From the NCBI GenBank assembly GCA_038503035.1, contig JAVSML010000027.1, positions 1,714,291-1,778,290 on the forward strand: a stretch of 64,000 nucleotides of DNA, given 5' to 3'. Shown here in pieces: positions 12,666 through 26,299 of the stretch; the first letter of the stretch is position 1; each line of letters starts with the position of its first letter. Under the pieces are notes generated by a model, which had not been told where the DNA came from, did not search any database, and was given only the letters and a program-made list of their open reading frames with translations. A program made the position numbers and the translations under genes. The DNA is from Crocodylus rhombifer (Eukaryota > Chordata > Crocodylia > Crocodylidae).

Positions 12666-14607
12666 TATATAAGAATAAATTCAGGCTGGAAATTAGATCA
12701 AGATTCCTATCCATTATAGCCTGGGTTGACCTGCAGAACCATTTCATCTGGTCTGTGGAGCCATGGAGCTTCTGAAGCATTTTGGCAACAGGGAAGGGGG
12801 AGAAACGCAGGGGCAATGGGGGGTGAGGGAGAGCAGTAACTTCAGTTGTTTGGGCTAGATTGGAAGTGTCCTGAACTGAGTTAAGTTCCATTAAAGTTGA
12901 CCTTCTGCTCCTAAGTGTTGCCAACCCTTGCATTAGAGCATCGAGGTTCTGGGACAGCTTTCTAAACAGAGAAATGGAGCCAAATACCCAGAAACCTTTT
13001 AGGATGTAGCTTGATCAGTTATGAAAGGGGTTATATGGTCAGAATGCCTCTGAGTACCCTGCTCCCAAATTTGAGCAAAAAGTGTAAAAGTTTTTTTCTC
13101 TCAAGTGGTAAAAGTCTGTGCTAAAAATTTGAACATGACCCAGCAGTTAGGAGACAGAGAACTTGTTGAATTTTGAGTTTCTGGGTCAGTAGGATTGTCT
13201 ACATTTTCTTCAATCTATGGCATGAATAGTAAGCCATGGACACTTCTGACCCAGAAGAAGCATCTCTCTAGCTGTAGAATCTGTTGAAAGCATGATGACC
13301 TCTTTTGCATACAGAAGGACAATATAACATGTCCTCTAAATAGAGCCTTAAGAAGTAAACTTTAGGAACTGCTTTTCTTCTAAGCCATACCTTTATTATA
13401 GAAATATCCATTTCAAAAGTGGCTGTCATATTTTTTTACTCTTAAAATCAGTCATTCATAAAATGTGCCACTTTCTCTTTACCTTGAGGAGTTCTTTGCA
13501 AAATTTAGTTCACTTCGTAATAAAAGTAATGTTACATGCTCATGTTGATTTGGCACATATGGAATCAACTCATATAGTAAAACTAAGTTGTACAATTCGT
13601 TTGGTTTACAAAACCAATAAAAATACAAAATACCCCAAAATAAATATTTAAAATTCCTTTTATGCATTGCCTTGAAGACATGATGAAACTAAATCTAAAA
13701 AGAAAGCATTTGCAGTCATGGAATTCAGGTAGAACTCATGGAAATATAATTAAAAACAGCAAGGCATTGCTATGGGAGGGAGATATTATTAAATGTGTAT
13801 TCCTATCCTTTTTTTCTTAAACTAATTTGATTTTAACACAAGCCAGGATTCAATAAAAGATAATATAGAATTAGCTTTAAGACAGCCAGCCAGATCATAA
13901 CCCAGCAAAATGCATGGATCTGAAGTCTTTGGTGGAGTGCAGAGGTAATATCAAGCTCTTTCTGCTTCCTAATAAAGTTGGAGAAGGCTGTTCTAATTTA
14001 CGCTGGCTGTTTGTAGAGAGATGAGACTCAGCATGTAAACCAGGATTGCATAGGCTAGTACAAGGGTATGGCAACAATACAGCTTTCTATTTAACCATGC
14101 CCTTTTACACTGGGAATAATACGAGCTGCCATGCTGGCCCTATGTTGCTGAAGTGTCGCTTACCCATTTAGATGACTTTCCCTCCCTTTTTCATGGACAA
14201 CTTTCAGCTAAAACAGCTGTCAGTGCTAAAAAGTTATACACCAAACAGGGTCTGTCCCCAAATGTTTCATGTTTAGATTATGATATAATTTTACCTTTAC
14301 AATTTCATGAATATTATGTAGCTGCCGATTGTTCAACATACTTGTTGGCTTGACCTTGTGTTTCTGTAAGTGAAGAACTATGGAAATAACAATAATGTTT
14401 AAAGAAAATAAATTACTGATAACACTGAGTCTTAGTAATCGTTTGTCATTTGGCACAGGCAACCAAATCATAGCCTGGTAAAGTAGACTTCAGAGTACTG
14501 ATAGTAATGAAGTTTTGCAATTATCAGGTGTGAACAGAGTACGTAAGACTGCAGATGGAACTACTTTGATTTTCTACACCATTCTCATTATTTAAAAAGA
14601 ACACTAA

Positions 14608-14905
14608 GGCTGTTTACAGACGTTTAAAAACAAAAGGCACTTTACTTTAAATTCCGCATGCTCCGGTGTTGAGCCCAGTGCATGCCCAGAAGCGGCGTTG
14701 CGTTACTTGGACCCAGCTCGCCCAGGATCTGTATAGAATGGGTGCTTTAGTGGGGCTTTTTTGGTGTTTGCATCAGCTTTAGATAAAAGCGCCAAAAAAA
14801 CCTGCCAAAGCACCCAATCTATACAGACGCTGCAAAGCGAGGCTGAACTAACACACTGCTTTCTGGTAAAGCACAGTTTGTTTGTTTTAATGTCTGTAAG
14901 TAGCC
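14608..14905. mobile_element. Harbinger-like hairpin MITE, copy 1
   Basis: The terminal repeats GGCTGTTTACAGACGTTTAA and (complement) GGCTACTTACAGACATTAAA are flanked by a 3-bp TAA duplication (14605-14607 and 14906-14908), as expected for PIF/Harbinger. Inside, an arm from about 14709 ('tctgtatagaatgggtgctt') pairs with its inverted copy near 14788-14830, so the element folds into a long hairpin. A related copy lies at about 32.0-32.4 kb. Length is 298 bp, non-coding. Confidence 0.8.
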
Positions 14906-16016
14906 TAATTTCTTACAGGGGAAAGGTTGGATAGAGCTCATTCTGTCAGAATAATTTTTTGACAGAAAATGCAATTTACGTAACATAGAAATTTTCTATT
15001 AAAAAAATCAAAATGACTTTGGGTATAGACCTGAAAGTTTCCATTTTAAATTAGTTTTTAAAAAAATGTTTTCTTTTCTCTATTGCCCCAAGAAGCAGCT
15101 GACATGCTGGGGCTGAAAGTACTGTACTAATAATACTCTGACCACAGGCTACTTACAGCCTGGGAGTTGGACTATTTTTTCCAGTGGTTCTTTGCTTTGT
15201 TTTGTTTCTCTTTGTTTTTTTACACCTGACCAGGAAGGTTAACTGTTTGGACTGAATGGAAAATTAATATGCAGTGTCCACTCAGTCTTTGGTCTCTACT
15301 GAGTCTTCCAGTAAGAAACCTTGTGCTGTTTTGTTATATAAACATCTGTCTACCCTTCAACTGAGATCACTAGATGATGATGACTAAATAAAATAGCTGT
15401 ATTGTATAACCAACAGAATGCAACTACTTTCCGTTCACTCCAACTTGATATTTGTATAGGTGAGAGTGATTTACAGTAAGGTTCCATATTCTTTTGCCAG
15501 GGCTGTACATCATCTTGTCCCATTTGTTACATTATTCTTCTATTTCCTTTTTAGAAACCAGTATTGATTTTTGGACTGCCTCCTTTATTCAACTTCTTTT
15601 TGAATTTTTTTAAGTTCAAATTTGAATTCACATTCATTTAATCTTTTTAATTTTCCTTGTTTGTATTGAATTGTGGGCATGTTACAAACAATACAAACCT
15701 TCAGCTAAATCAGCTACACACATTTGCAGCTAAATCTGCATCTCAGATATGATTCATATCAGGTATATACTTTATAATCTGTGCTTGTTTGCTGTATTAT
15801 TTCTTATGGTACTGTCCAATTGTGACGTAAAGAACAAATTAAATTGCTGATCAGTAGATAATACAAATGTGTTAATATCAGATAGATGAATTAAGCACCA
15901 AATAGCATTTCCTTAGCCTGAGCCGTTGAAAATTGAAGATTAAAAACAGTGACATGCCTAGTATGGAAATTATCATAATTCAAGCTATTTACCTTACTAA
16001 AGTTATTCATTTACAA

Positions 16017-16202
16017 CAGGGGTGGGCAAAATGTGGCCTGCGGGCCAATGTGACCCACCAGGCTATTCCATCCGGCCCACAGTACCCCTAACAAATTTAG
16101 AAAATTAATATTTATCTGCCCCTGGCTACCTGTCATGCGGACCTTGATGGCTTGCCAAAACTCAGTAAGCAGCCATCCATCCAAAATAATTGCCCACCCC
16201 TG
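16017..16202. mobile_element. hAT-type MITE with perfect 8-bp target duplication
   Basis: CAGGGGTGGGCAA at the left end is matched exactly by the complement at the right end. The flanks ATTTACAA at 16009-16016 and 16203-16210 are identical. At 186 bp it is a deletion derivative with no coding capacity. The 123-codon minus frame overlapping it is a chance frame. Confidence 0.88.
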
Positions 16203-16449
16203 ATTTACAAGAAAGGAAGGTGAGCCACATACTTGGAGATAAGAGCCACACAGAAAACTCATAATTCCATTGAGATCATGAAGGAAAGACAAAAAGGCTA
16301 GCAAGAGAACTTCTTGTTCTACATCTTTTAAAATACTGAAGTCATATAAAGTATTCCTTATCACCACCCTGACCTTGCACAATTGTCATATATCATTTCT
16401 CATGTCCCGGCTGTGTTTTTCTTTGAATTGCGTGGTATTCAAAGTAGAA

Positions 16450-16655
16450 CAGGTAACCCCCAGCCCAAGTGCCAGCGCGTGGCATGCAAAGGCATTTTGC
16501 TTGGCATGCATAGGATAGACGACTGAGAGGCCCAGAGCTATACTGACACAACAAGGCTAAGGTTCCCCCACTGTCCACCCGTGGCACACCAACAACTTAC
16601 CAGCTGTGGTTGTGGGTGTTCTGGGCACTCTGCCCAAAAACGTTGCCAACCCCAG
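16450..16655. mobile_element. hAT-type MITE, second family
   Basis: The right end, read on the - strand, starts CTGGGGTTGGCAACG and continues into a GGGCAGAGTGCC block typical of an amniote hAT family. The left end is CAGGTAACCCCC. A shared AGTAGAA lies at 16443-16449 and 16656-16662, consistent with a slightly decayed target duplication. Confidence 0.6.
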
Positions 16656-16861
16656 AGTAGAATTCTCTTCTGATACATTAAGAAGGCCCTTTTACATGAT
16701 CCCATAGCACCATTGCTTGTCTGGTGCTTTAACGCTATTCTTTAAATTCTCATGATTTTGTTTTCTTAATAAAGTAAATGGATCTGCTGGACCTCCACAG
16801 TTTTCAAAAGAAAAAAAACATTGCATATGTATGTAAGGCAATTTCTTTCTGTCTGTCTGGC

Positions 16862-16887
16862 TTTTTTTTTTTTTGGGGGGGGGGGGG
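16862..16887. repeat. T13-G13 homopolymer junction
   Basis: Thirteen T (16862-16874) are directly followed by thirteen G (16875-16887). The exact length is sensitive to sequencing error. Confidence 0.8.
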
Positions 16888-17984
16888 ATTGGCCATTAAG
16901 GTTTTGATGTTATACCCACAAAGCCAGGGAATTCTGAATTAATGGTCTGTCCTTAATATGCTCAATGAGTACATAGGCACAAAGTGGTAAGTAAAGATTT
17001 TTAGTCTTAACTCTGAATTTCCTTCCAGTTGCGAGTTTGTCAGACCTTTAACATTACTTCAAAGGAGGGGGCAAGCAGGCTGTGGTTTAATATGGACTAA
17101 TGCACGTGGCAGAGCTTTTACATTAGAGATATTTCTTCCAGTGCATTATAGTGCAAAATGTATTTTAAAACCAGCCAAACTATTGATGCCTTTATTGAAT
17201 GGAATAATTTATTATAGGAATATTTTAGTCTGTTGACATTTCATCATCAAATAACAGTAAACACAATGCATATTTCCCATAAGACTGTTCTCAAGAGTCA
17301 AGTATTTATCTTTCCCTTATTCTAAAGGTAGCATTGTAATAATCAGCCTTAAAGGAAGACAGAGAAATATGTTTAAGGATGAGCTTTCTACACACAGTAA
17401 TAGTAGGATACACTAAAATAATCTCACTTTGCTCAGAACTATTAATGTTTTAAAAAATGGTACTGATTTTTAAAATTCACAAAGAGTTTTTTTGTTTGCT
17501 CATTTTATAATCTTCTTTAGCAGGTGGTTGAGGGGCACACTGCCAGCCTTTACTTTTTAAAGAGCCTGCTCTAACTCTCTTGGTCTGTTAGACAATAGAT
17601 TTCTTTATGTAGGATTATTTAAATTAATGTTTAGAATCTAGTTGACTTAAAGTGGCATTAGTACATATCTAGCTAAGGGTATGTGTTCTTTTTCTCTAGA
17701 AGTCAGAGCACATATTTTTATATGGATGTGAATTGGATGTGAACTTTGGATATATTGCTATTCATTGCTAAAGGCTAAATAAAGTAGTTTAAGCATCCTT
17801 AAAATTGGTAGGACAAAAGATCATAATGAGATTTCTGATCACCATGGTAAAATCAATCATTTATTTCTTCAAGTCAAGAATCACTCTATCCTCCATATTC
17901 TTTCTGTTTCTCATGTTGGTTTCACTTTGTTTTCCATAGGAAAGATTTTATTTTTTTTTAAATGGAGCTTAAAGTAAGAAGGAA

Positions 17985-18018
17985 AGTGTGTGTGTAAATA
18001 TGTGTGTATATATATAAA
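17985..18018. repeat. (TG)n/(TA)n microsatellite
   Basis: Interrupted TG repeats running into TATATATA. Confidence 0.75.
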
Positions 18019-20116
18019 CATTTGTTTAAAAAAAACAACAACAACGAAACTTTATCCATAAAGAATTGTCAGGCTGATGGTACACCCTGGTCATGAATCA
18101 ATTCTTCCTGCTTCCAGGAAGATCCCAAGAGTAAATAATGATTCTTCACTGAACTCTAGCTAAAAGACCTGAGTACTAAACTGACTGCTTCCCAAATGCC
18201 TTATTTTAAACATGCTGTATTTTGGAAAATTTTAGTAGCAGGGCATAGCTGTAACTTTAAAGTGCCATATTCCAGTATTGGTTTTGGGGGGTTCTTCCCC
18301 TCATTTTTTATTACCAGCTTTCCTTGTAGAAATGCTTGATAAGAGTTGAATGGAAGTTCTGGTTTGATCCCATGCCTTTTTCCACAAATTTTGCATCGTT
18401 TTATTTTAAATGGTTATACAAGTGTTTAGTTGATGTCTTGGCTTTATGTTTCTCTTATATCCACCTTGTTTTCATACAAAATAAATTAATTTTTGCTGCA
18501 TGTTTTCTTAGCCTCCTTCCTCTCTTTTTTGTTAAATATTGGAAGTAGTTAATTATACCACAGGGATTCTTGCTAGGTTAGAAGATACAGATTGAGGTCC
18601 AATATTGGCCTGTATCTCTTATGTGCTAACCTGTAATACTGCTGATCTCCCTTTTCTATAAATATTTCTATTATGTGAGGAAGTGATAGATATTTTTGTG
18701 TATATTATTTCGTCGTCTTATGAAATAAGCGTCCTGTTTTTCCGTTGCATGAGAAGGATAATCTTCAGAAAACTGAAAAGATGCTGATATGGACCTGTCT
18801 GTAACATACCCAGAAAGAAACCCTGATTATTTTGCTATATACAGGGGCAAAATTAAGAACTTCAGTAAAATTGGTGTATAAACTTCTTCCTGCTGCCACT
18901 ATTTAAACCAAACTTTGTTTTATCAAAAGCATAATTTCTGTGAGTAAACAGTAATACCTGGATACTATTTGCTGTTGTTACTGAAGGAAAGATTGGTGTA
19001 AATCATGCTCTGTAAAGAATCAATCCAGATGTCATTCTGCTCTGTCATGAAGAGTGATCCAGTAGGAGCTCTCTGTATCAACCTATGGGTATGCCTAGTA
19101 CTTCACAAACTGCTTTCAACACAGCTGTCTCAGTGGGTCGTGGATGGGCATCTATGCCACTAGCAATGGACTAATTTTTTTCATAAGGCTTATGGAACCT
19201 TTATTGTGGAAATGTTACTTGCTTAACAAGCAGGAGGAAAATCTTGACGTGATTATTGTTCAGTTACTAAGTTTTTGGTGGCAGTTCATAGAAGGATTGT
19301 ATTATGGCAGTACAAACCCTACAATTTATGAAGCTCTAAGCAGGTCAGGGGTCTCTGTTGCATTACAGTTATGTTTTAGCATGGCTGTCTAGAAGAGAGG
19401 AATCTAAAACTGCACCTTTGCCGAGGTGGAAAGGTGACAACTTCACCACGTATCTTGTCAGGATCAAACATTAGGCAAATGTGACCTGAAAGACATTCAA
19501 CCAACAGAGGACTGAAGTTATGTCAGTGGGGTCATAAAACCAAGCGGAGAAGTTGCTATCTACTCCCTTGCTTACAAAATTTCATATTGTTACTTAAATT
19601 TATAATATGGGGATCCTCAGGAACTTGGTGATATCCAAATAGTGGTCATATATTCTTCATTTTTTATGCTTTACAAGAGCACTGTGATCTTGCGGGGTCA
19701 AAAAAAGCAGTGGATTAAGATGGGGTTACTTTAATGTTGTGTGTAGAGAGGCTACTTCTTGAAATATTTGGAAATTTCAGCTGGTGCAAAATGCATTAAC
19801 CAATTTGAAGGTTGTTTATCGTAACTACCTTATTTTTCTAGTGTTTTATAATCCACATCATCCTTCAGTTCATTTCCTTGTGCAATTCAAGGTGTTGGTT
19901 GGGATACAGGAATATTTAAATGAGGTGTACAACCCTAATTGTCACAGATATAGGTTCTATGCCCTCTTACCACAAATTTGACACCAAGGCAGGTAAAATA
20001 GTCTGAGGCATTCAAACTTAGTTTATTTTTGTCTCAAGGAGGAGAATATTTTGGTTGTTGGTCATCAGTTGTTAAAATTGTTTCCCTACCCAGGGTTTTG
20101 GAAGCGACTGCCAGTC

Positions 20117-20517
20117 ATAGAAACATAGGGATTGGAATGAACCTCTTTCGTCATTGAGTCTGGGCTGCTACTATTGCAGGCATTACAGTATCATCTCTTT
20201 CATAAATGTATCAAGCCCCTTCTAAAAGTCAGGGGAAATAGGGGCAGTTTCTGTCCCAACCACAAGCCTGTTTTGGTGCCTGACTGCCATAATTAGCAAC
20301 CTTCTTCCAGTTTTCAACCTAAACTTAATCACAGCTAGTTAACTACCGCATGTTCTTCTATCAACACTGTCTTTTGGTTTGACTAGTTTACACCATAATC
20401 ATAACCCCCCCAACACACACACACACCCGCTCCAGCCTTCATTTGGCTAAGCTAAACAAGCTTTCCTTATTCCCTTTCATACAATAAACTATCCATTCCA
20501 TTGAGTAGCTCTTCTCT
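20117..20517 (-). mobile_element. Old CR1 LINE fragment, 3' end part
   Basis: It begins with 'catagaaacatagggattggaa', the inverted 3' end typical of CR1, followed by diverged CR1 3' sequence. It is interrupted at 20518 by a hAT insertion and resumes at 21098. The divergence indicates an old copy. No open frame remains. Confidence 0.65.
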
Positions 20518-21089
20518 CAGGGTTATCAACTGTCCCTAAATTTACACACACAATAAAAAAATAAGCTAAAAAAATGCCTGTCCATAAAATCTGTTAGAAA
20601 TGGTTGGTTTATATTTTTACAAATCAACAAAAACAAGCAAACAAAAATCTAATCAACCAAAGCGTGATTGAAGCTGTGTCATTGTAAAGAAGTTGGAGGC
20701 AGTCTTGAGGGATAGAGTAGAACAGCACCACCTAATTTCTGAATGGGAGCACAGCACCCTGAAGAGAGCTCTTATCAGGGCTTTTTGGCTCTGTAGTTCC
20801 CTCCCCCAAGCCACATGCTGCTGCTGCATCATATCTCCTACCTGTAACACTGCCAGGTCTCAGGTAGGCAGACAGTAGTCCTTTTGGCAAGACAGGGGGT
20901 GAAGGTAAAGTTGGAGGATGGGCTTGAAAGAATCGGCAGGGTGCAGTTGGGGGAAATGGAATGGTGCGGGTGAATAGAGGACACCTGAGTCGGGGAAGCC
21001 TGATGTAAAACCACTGCTGCAGTCAATCAGTTTTATTGTCATTACATTTTGCAGATTATCAAACAAATTGACTTGGGTTGGCAACCCTG
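20518..21089. mobile_element. hAT-type element inserted in CR1
   Basis: Ends are CAGGGTTATCAAC (left) and, on the complement, CAGGGTTGCCAACCC (right). The target duplication TCTTCTCT is perfect at 20510-20517 and 21090-21097. The 572-bp body contains no transposase. The CR1 match stops at its left edge and resumes after its right edge, confirming the insertion and its younger age. Confidence 0.85.
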
Positions 21090-21097
21090 TCTTCTCT

Positions 21098-21330
21098 GCA
21101 GCTGTTCCAGTTTTGATAAAAGTTTCACAAATGTGGAGGACCAGACTAATGCATAATATTCTAGATGAGGCTTTTCCAGTGCCTTCTACAAAGATGCTAA
21201 TACTCTTTAGTGAAAATGTCTCTCTTGATGCATCCTAGAAGCATGCTTGCCTGTTCGTGGCTGTATCACACTGGCAGCTCATCTATGACAGCATGATCAA
21301 CCTTTACATCCACAGCTTTCTTCTCCTCCA
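21098..21330 (-). mobile_element. Old CR1 LINE fragment, continuation
   Basis: After the hAT insertion the CR1-like order continues: 'agatgaggctt', 'cagtgcc', 'tgatgcatccta', 'ggcagctcat', 'gatcaacc'. These are the usual landmarks of the CR1 region upstream of its 3' end, read in inverted orientation. Confidence 0.6.
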
Positions 21331-24300
21331 TAGACAAGAAAGCAAAGCAAAAGTGTGGTAGTAGTAGTATCTTTTAAGTTTGCATTGAGAGTAGAAGCGT
21401 AACAGTTTCTGTGGCATGTTACATGTTAATGATACATTGATATACATCCCACCAGAGCAGCACTTTGTTCCAGACTTGGAAAAAAATAATTTATTTTAAT
21501 TTCTGGGTTTCAAGTACTACAGATAACTATATAGGACTACTTCTAGTTGCTAGTCACAGTTGCTGTTTCCTTAATGTTGTCACATCGATGACAAGGTAGT
21601 CATTTATTTGGTATTATTATTTACACAGTAATAGTCAGTTTAGATATACTATCTGATTTTTTAAGCAAAAGTTGGTTTTCCTAACTACCATAACCTCCCA
21701 ATTTCTGTAGCACATAAACAGGATAAATACTCATTTATCCTTAAGTATCTTGGATCTTGTCCATCTGAATTTATAGTCATGGCACAGATGCCTGAGCACT
21801 GTAATTTGAGCTAAAACCAGCCTGCTTATTTTACCTACACTGATGACATGTTAATGTTTATGTTATCTCACAGTATATCACAAGATATCATGACGTGTTT
21901 CAGTCTTTTCAGTTCATCCATCCAAAAAAATCTGTCAAGTCACTCTGATGTAAGTGTATATAAATAAAAATTCACTTTGTTCAGTGGCACAAAGCTCTTT
22001 AAAGTCAATTTCCACAATTTTACATAGAACTAAATATTAGCAATGTTAATCAAGCAGAGCAAATAAGTATATTAAAGGGGAAACATTATTTAAGCAAATA
22101 CAAGTTGTGCCACCTGGTTTGTAATGTCTCTTGTGCATTCCTACCTAAAGTTGAGAAAGGCAAAAGTTTTTGTGGGTGATATCTTTTTTTTTTTTAAAAG
22201 AATTAAAGTATGGTTCAAATTTGCCTACAAGTCCCCCCAGATTATTCTCATTTTTATTTTTATTTTTGCTATTTCAACTGGAATTATAGTTCTCTTAATC
22301 ACTTGGATCCATCATTTCCTATAGTTGCTATAGTGGAAATAGGTAAAGTCAGCAAAGTTGCATTTTCTGAAAATGATAATATGAATGTAGTTTTTACGCA
22401 GTATGTTAGATTGACATACCTGTAAATGGAAGTTGTGTTTATCCACAGAAGAAATGCAACATGTATAAGTCTGTGCAAGTTTCTCCTTATCAATATAAAT
22501 CTGTGTTTTTGACCTTAAGCAATCTATTTAGGTGTGAAATTTTTAATGCATTTCTTGCATAGGTGCTTATTCAGTTTTTCTGCTAAGGCTACCCTAATAT
22601 TTTTTGTAATTTGGATGGAGAATGTTAACTCATTTCATGTGATCGCTGGTCAGGCCACTAAGCAGCAAGCTGATAGCAATAATTTTCAGTCACTACTGAC
22701 CTGGATGGAATTCATACCAGTGAGTTAATGATGAAATGCTCTGCATCCCGTTACTGACCTCTGGATTGATGCAATTCTCCAGGAATGCTATTCTGATCTT
22801 AATTAGTATTACTGGATTCATGTAATATTTAACAGTCATATACCAGGCTGCTGGGGAGAGGCCTTTCTCTAAGCCATCTGGTGTAAGAAGTGTCCAATTC
22901 AGAGACCAAAATATAATATGTTTATAAAAATAACTAAAAATTATGGAACTACTGGTAAAAACTAGTTTATATATTAAAGAAAGCTCTGAGAAGGGACGTT
23001 CTGGTAAAGTCAAAGGTTGGTATTGGTATGACAATGAGCAGAAAGATTATGGAAATGCAAGGAAATGGATATCACCAAAATATGGCTAGACCAGTTAACA
23101 TTAACAGGATAATGTATTAATCACTTTTGAACATTGTTTATCTAAATGAATCACAGAAGGAAACCATACAATAAGAGAACTAAAATAAAGTGAACTTTAC
23201 CATCGCCCCTAGAATCTTCTCAGAAGCCCAGGGTCTACCATAACACCACTAAGCATCTATCATTCTGATGCTGAAAGATGTCTTGACCTGGCTGAACAGA
23301 GAAAGGAAAACAGGTGACGTAATCACCTATTGGCTTTGGGTAAATCAATGGTTATTGACCATTCCACTCCATAACTTTTCTGAATTTACTGGCACCCCAG
23401 TTAAAAAATTAATGTTTTCTCCAATACAACATGGCCATTTTCCCCAAAAAAATCATTCTTTCAAATTGAGGTGTTTGTATTAAGCAGGGAAGTTGTTTTC
23501 TTTCCTGGAAAAAGAGCATTCCTAGAGACAATGCATGCAATCCAGCTGCCAAGATGGCTGTCATTTGTCTGCTCAAGAACCTAGGACAGAGGGACTAAAT
23601 TTTATGTTGACCATCTCACAGCCATGGCTGTTGCCTGACTACTATAGTTTGTATTAGAAACAGTGAACGAGCTGTTGGTAGTATCTTGATGTGGCTTATG
23701 GTATGGAAACAACGTTTTATTTATAGGAACTTCTACAAATACTTAAAGCTACTGTCCTTTGCAAGGGTCTGAGGCCTAACCTTGTGTGACATAGAGTAAG
23801 TACTCCTGGGAACCTAAAGTGTCCCAAAAGTGTGGCATTACAGGAGACAGTCTGCCACACCAGGAAATTCGTGATGACACACTTTCTGGACACTATGTTC
23901 CCAGATTCTACATCAGAATAAGCCAAGACAGAAAAAAAACCCTTTTTCTGCAAGGAAAAATGTATTCTATCCTCCAAGTACCAGGTGTGTGTGTTATTTA
24001 AGGTGTTATGTATATTAAAAAAATAGTAACTTATTACTGGTAGTAGTAGAGTGATGTTGTAGAGCAATGATCCAGGAATTATGTGAGAGGCAAGGATTTC
24101 TTAATCAAATGGAGCACACATTTTTGATTAAGAAAATCAACTATGATCAATGCTGGGTGATCATTGTTCAATAAAATGCTGGAATATGCCAGAATATTAA
24201 GGTGATAAGCACAGTATGAAGAACTATAAAAGAAAGGAACAGATAACCCAGTACTGTTAATAATTTGCTTGATCTCAGAGTTAGTTAAGACTTGATGTTG

Positions 24301-24410
24301 TATCTGCAATTTGTATTTGATTATTGCAAGTTAGAATAAAACACATCACAGAAGTAACATTTTACATATTTCCAGTTTTTAACCCCTAGTCCCCACTTTG
24401 TATGAGGGTT

Positions 24411-24420
24411 GGGGGGGGGG
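24411..24420. repeat. G10 homopolymer
   Basis: Ten G in a row after 'gagggtt'. Confidence 0.7.
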
Positions 24421-25059
24421 TTGCTTTGTTCTGTTTTTGCTTTAAAGATAAGAGTTCAGATACAATGAAAAACTCATGAAAGACCATGTCAGTTAACTTT
24501 TCCGCTTTCTCCAAAAAGGACAATTAATGCCACCTTAAAAGATTGTCAAGCAGGAATTTTCTTCTATAAAATATTCATTGAAACTAAAAGAGAAAGGGAA
24601 GGAGGGAAATTGTTAAAATGAAAACTTTACATGCTACTTCATTACAGTGTTTAAATGCACTTAATCTTGTGTCTGTGTATTTAATCAAATGTTAAATAGA
24701 TCTTTAACAGTGGTGGTTAATGCCATGGGAGTAAGCAAGCAATAACAACTCAAAGTCCTCAATAACAAATACTTTAATATTGTAACAATAAGCATGGGTT
24801 TTATTAACACTTATCTGGTATTGGGCTTGAGACACTGTTATCTGCATATCAACTCTGAGGTGTTCTAGAATCTATTAGCATCAATGTATATTATAAACAT
24901 TAAAATTGATCAGTGTGTATTATAAACATTCTAAACATTAAAATTATGCAGAGTAGTTCACAATTTATGTAATCTATTAATATTTTGCATAATACAAGGA
25001 GTTTGTTGCATAAAATATGACCTCTCAATTAGGGAAGCAATAATCTTTAAAACATACCC

Positions 25060-25200
25060 GTGAATAAAGTAATACTCCATTTCACACATGGATAAATTGA
25101 GGCATGAATGAAGTGACATACACAACATCATGAAGCAGTCAAATGGCAAAATTAAGCCAAGAAAGTAAAAGCCAAGAATACTGACTCTTCCACCACTTTT
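25060..25200 (+). repeat. MIR-like SINE fragment
   Basis: The order 'ccatttcacacatggataaattgaggca…gaagtgacatac…aaatggcaaaattaagcc' follows the MIR consensus (lower-copy counts, 'gaaactgaggc', 'gtgacttgcc', 'agtggcagagc'). It is diverged, as expected for an ancient SINE. Confidence 0.55.
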
Positions 25201-26299
25201 ATTTACATTAGGAAGCATACTTACAGTAATACGTATCTATGGTGCTGCAAACTATTGACTTAATTTTCATCTCCAACATGGATTGTAACATGTCAATACC
25301 AATCTTGACAAATCTGCTAACACCTTTAAATCTTCACAAGTGGTGGTAGTAGTTCCCCCAACCAAGTATCCCATATATAGCAATGTACAAGTCTATTTTG
25401 CCAGTTTGAAAATAATTCCTTACATTAACAGTATGCTCACAAATGAGTATTTTGTAAGCAGAAGTACAGTGAAATAAAATAATTTGTGATTTTTATTATA
25501 ATATTATTTATTACCTACACCACATAAGGATTAAAAAAAACAACAAATGGTATTATAACTTTATTAGAAGGGGAAGGTGATTGAGCTGTGTTACATTTAA
25601 AATGAAAAAGACTGAAAGCAAAGGGTTGCCACGCAATAAATTACTATGTTTCCCCCAGTGTGCACCTATCTCATCTAGTTACGAATATAACAACTTTAGA
25701 TGCTAGACTCTTGATAATTTTGAAATGTTTTTTCATCAAAATCCATATAATATTTTTATTTGTCTTCTGAGACAAAGGTCAGTTTTGAAAATGGTACAAC
25801 TATTGTTAACAATGGCACTTGCATATCTCATGAATCGTACTCTCTTTCAGAATAGCAGGTTGAAATTGATTCAATTTAAAATCTGAAATGGAGGGGAAAG
25901 GAAGCAAGGAAGTGCCAGTTGAGAATTATATGGGATAGAGTATTGCGTATCAAACAGAAGACAGGCTGAGAAGCCCTGTGGTATGAGGGGTGACGTAATA
26001 ACGAAAAGAGAGAATGCCAAGCACAATACACACCTGCCAGCAGATTCCAAAGAAGGCAAGAATATCCAGCCCGGAAGGATTTCCCTTCTGGATGGCCATG
26101 AGATGCCACAATAGTGGACTGCTAACTTGGAGATCAGGTGGGAAAGAAAAACTCTGATAAAGATAAGTGACGTAAATTTCTAAGAGCAAAGAAAGCCAAT
26201 GTAACTCGTGCTTAAGCACAGCATTGTGCATAAAATATTTCGGCCTGTCAGTTATGCACAATAGTATGTTTGGCAATTGAACCACTAAGCAACATTGTG

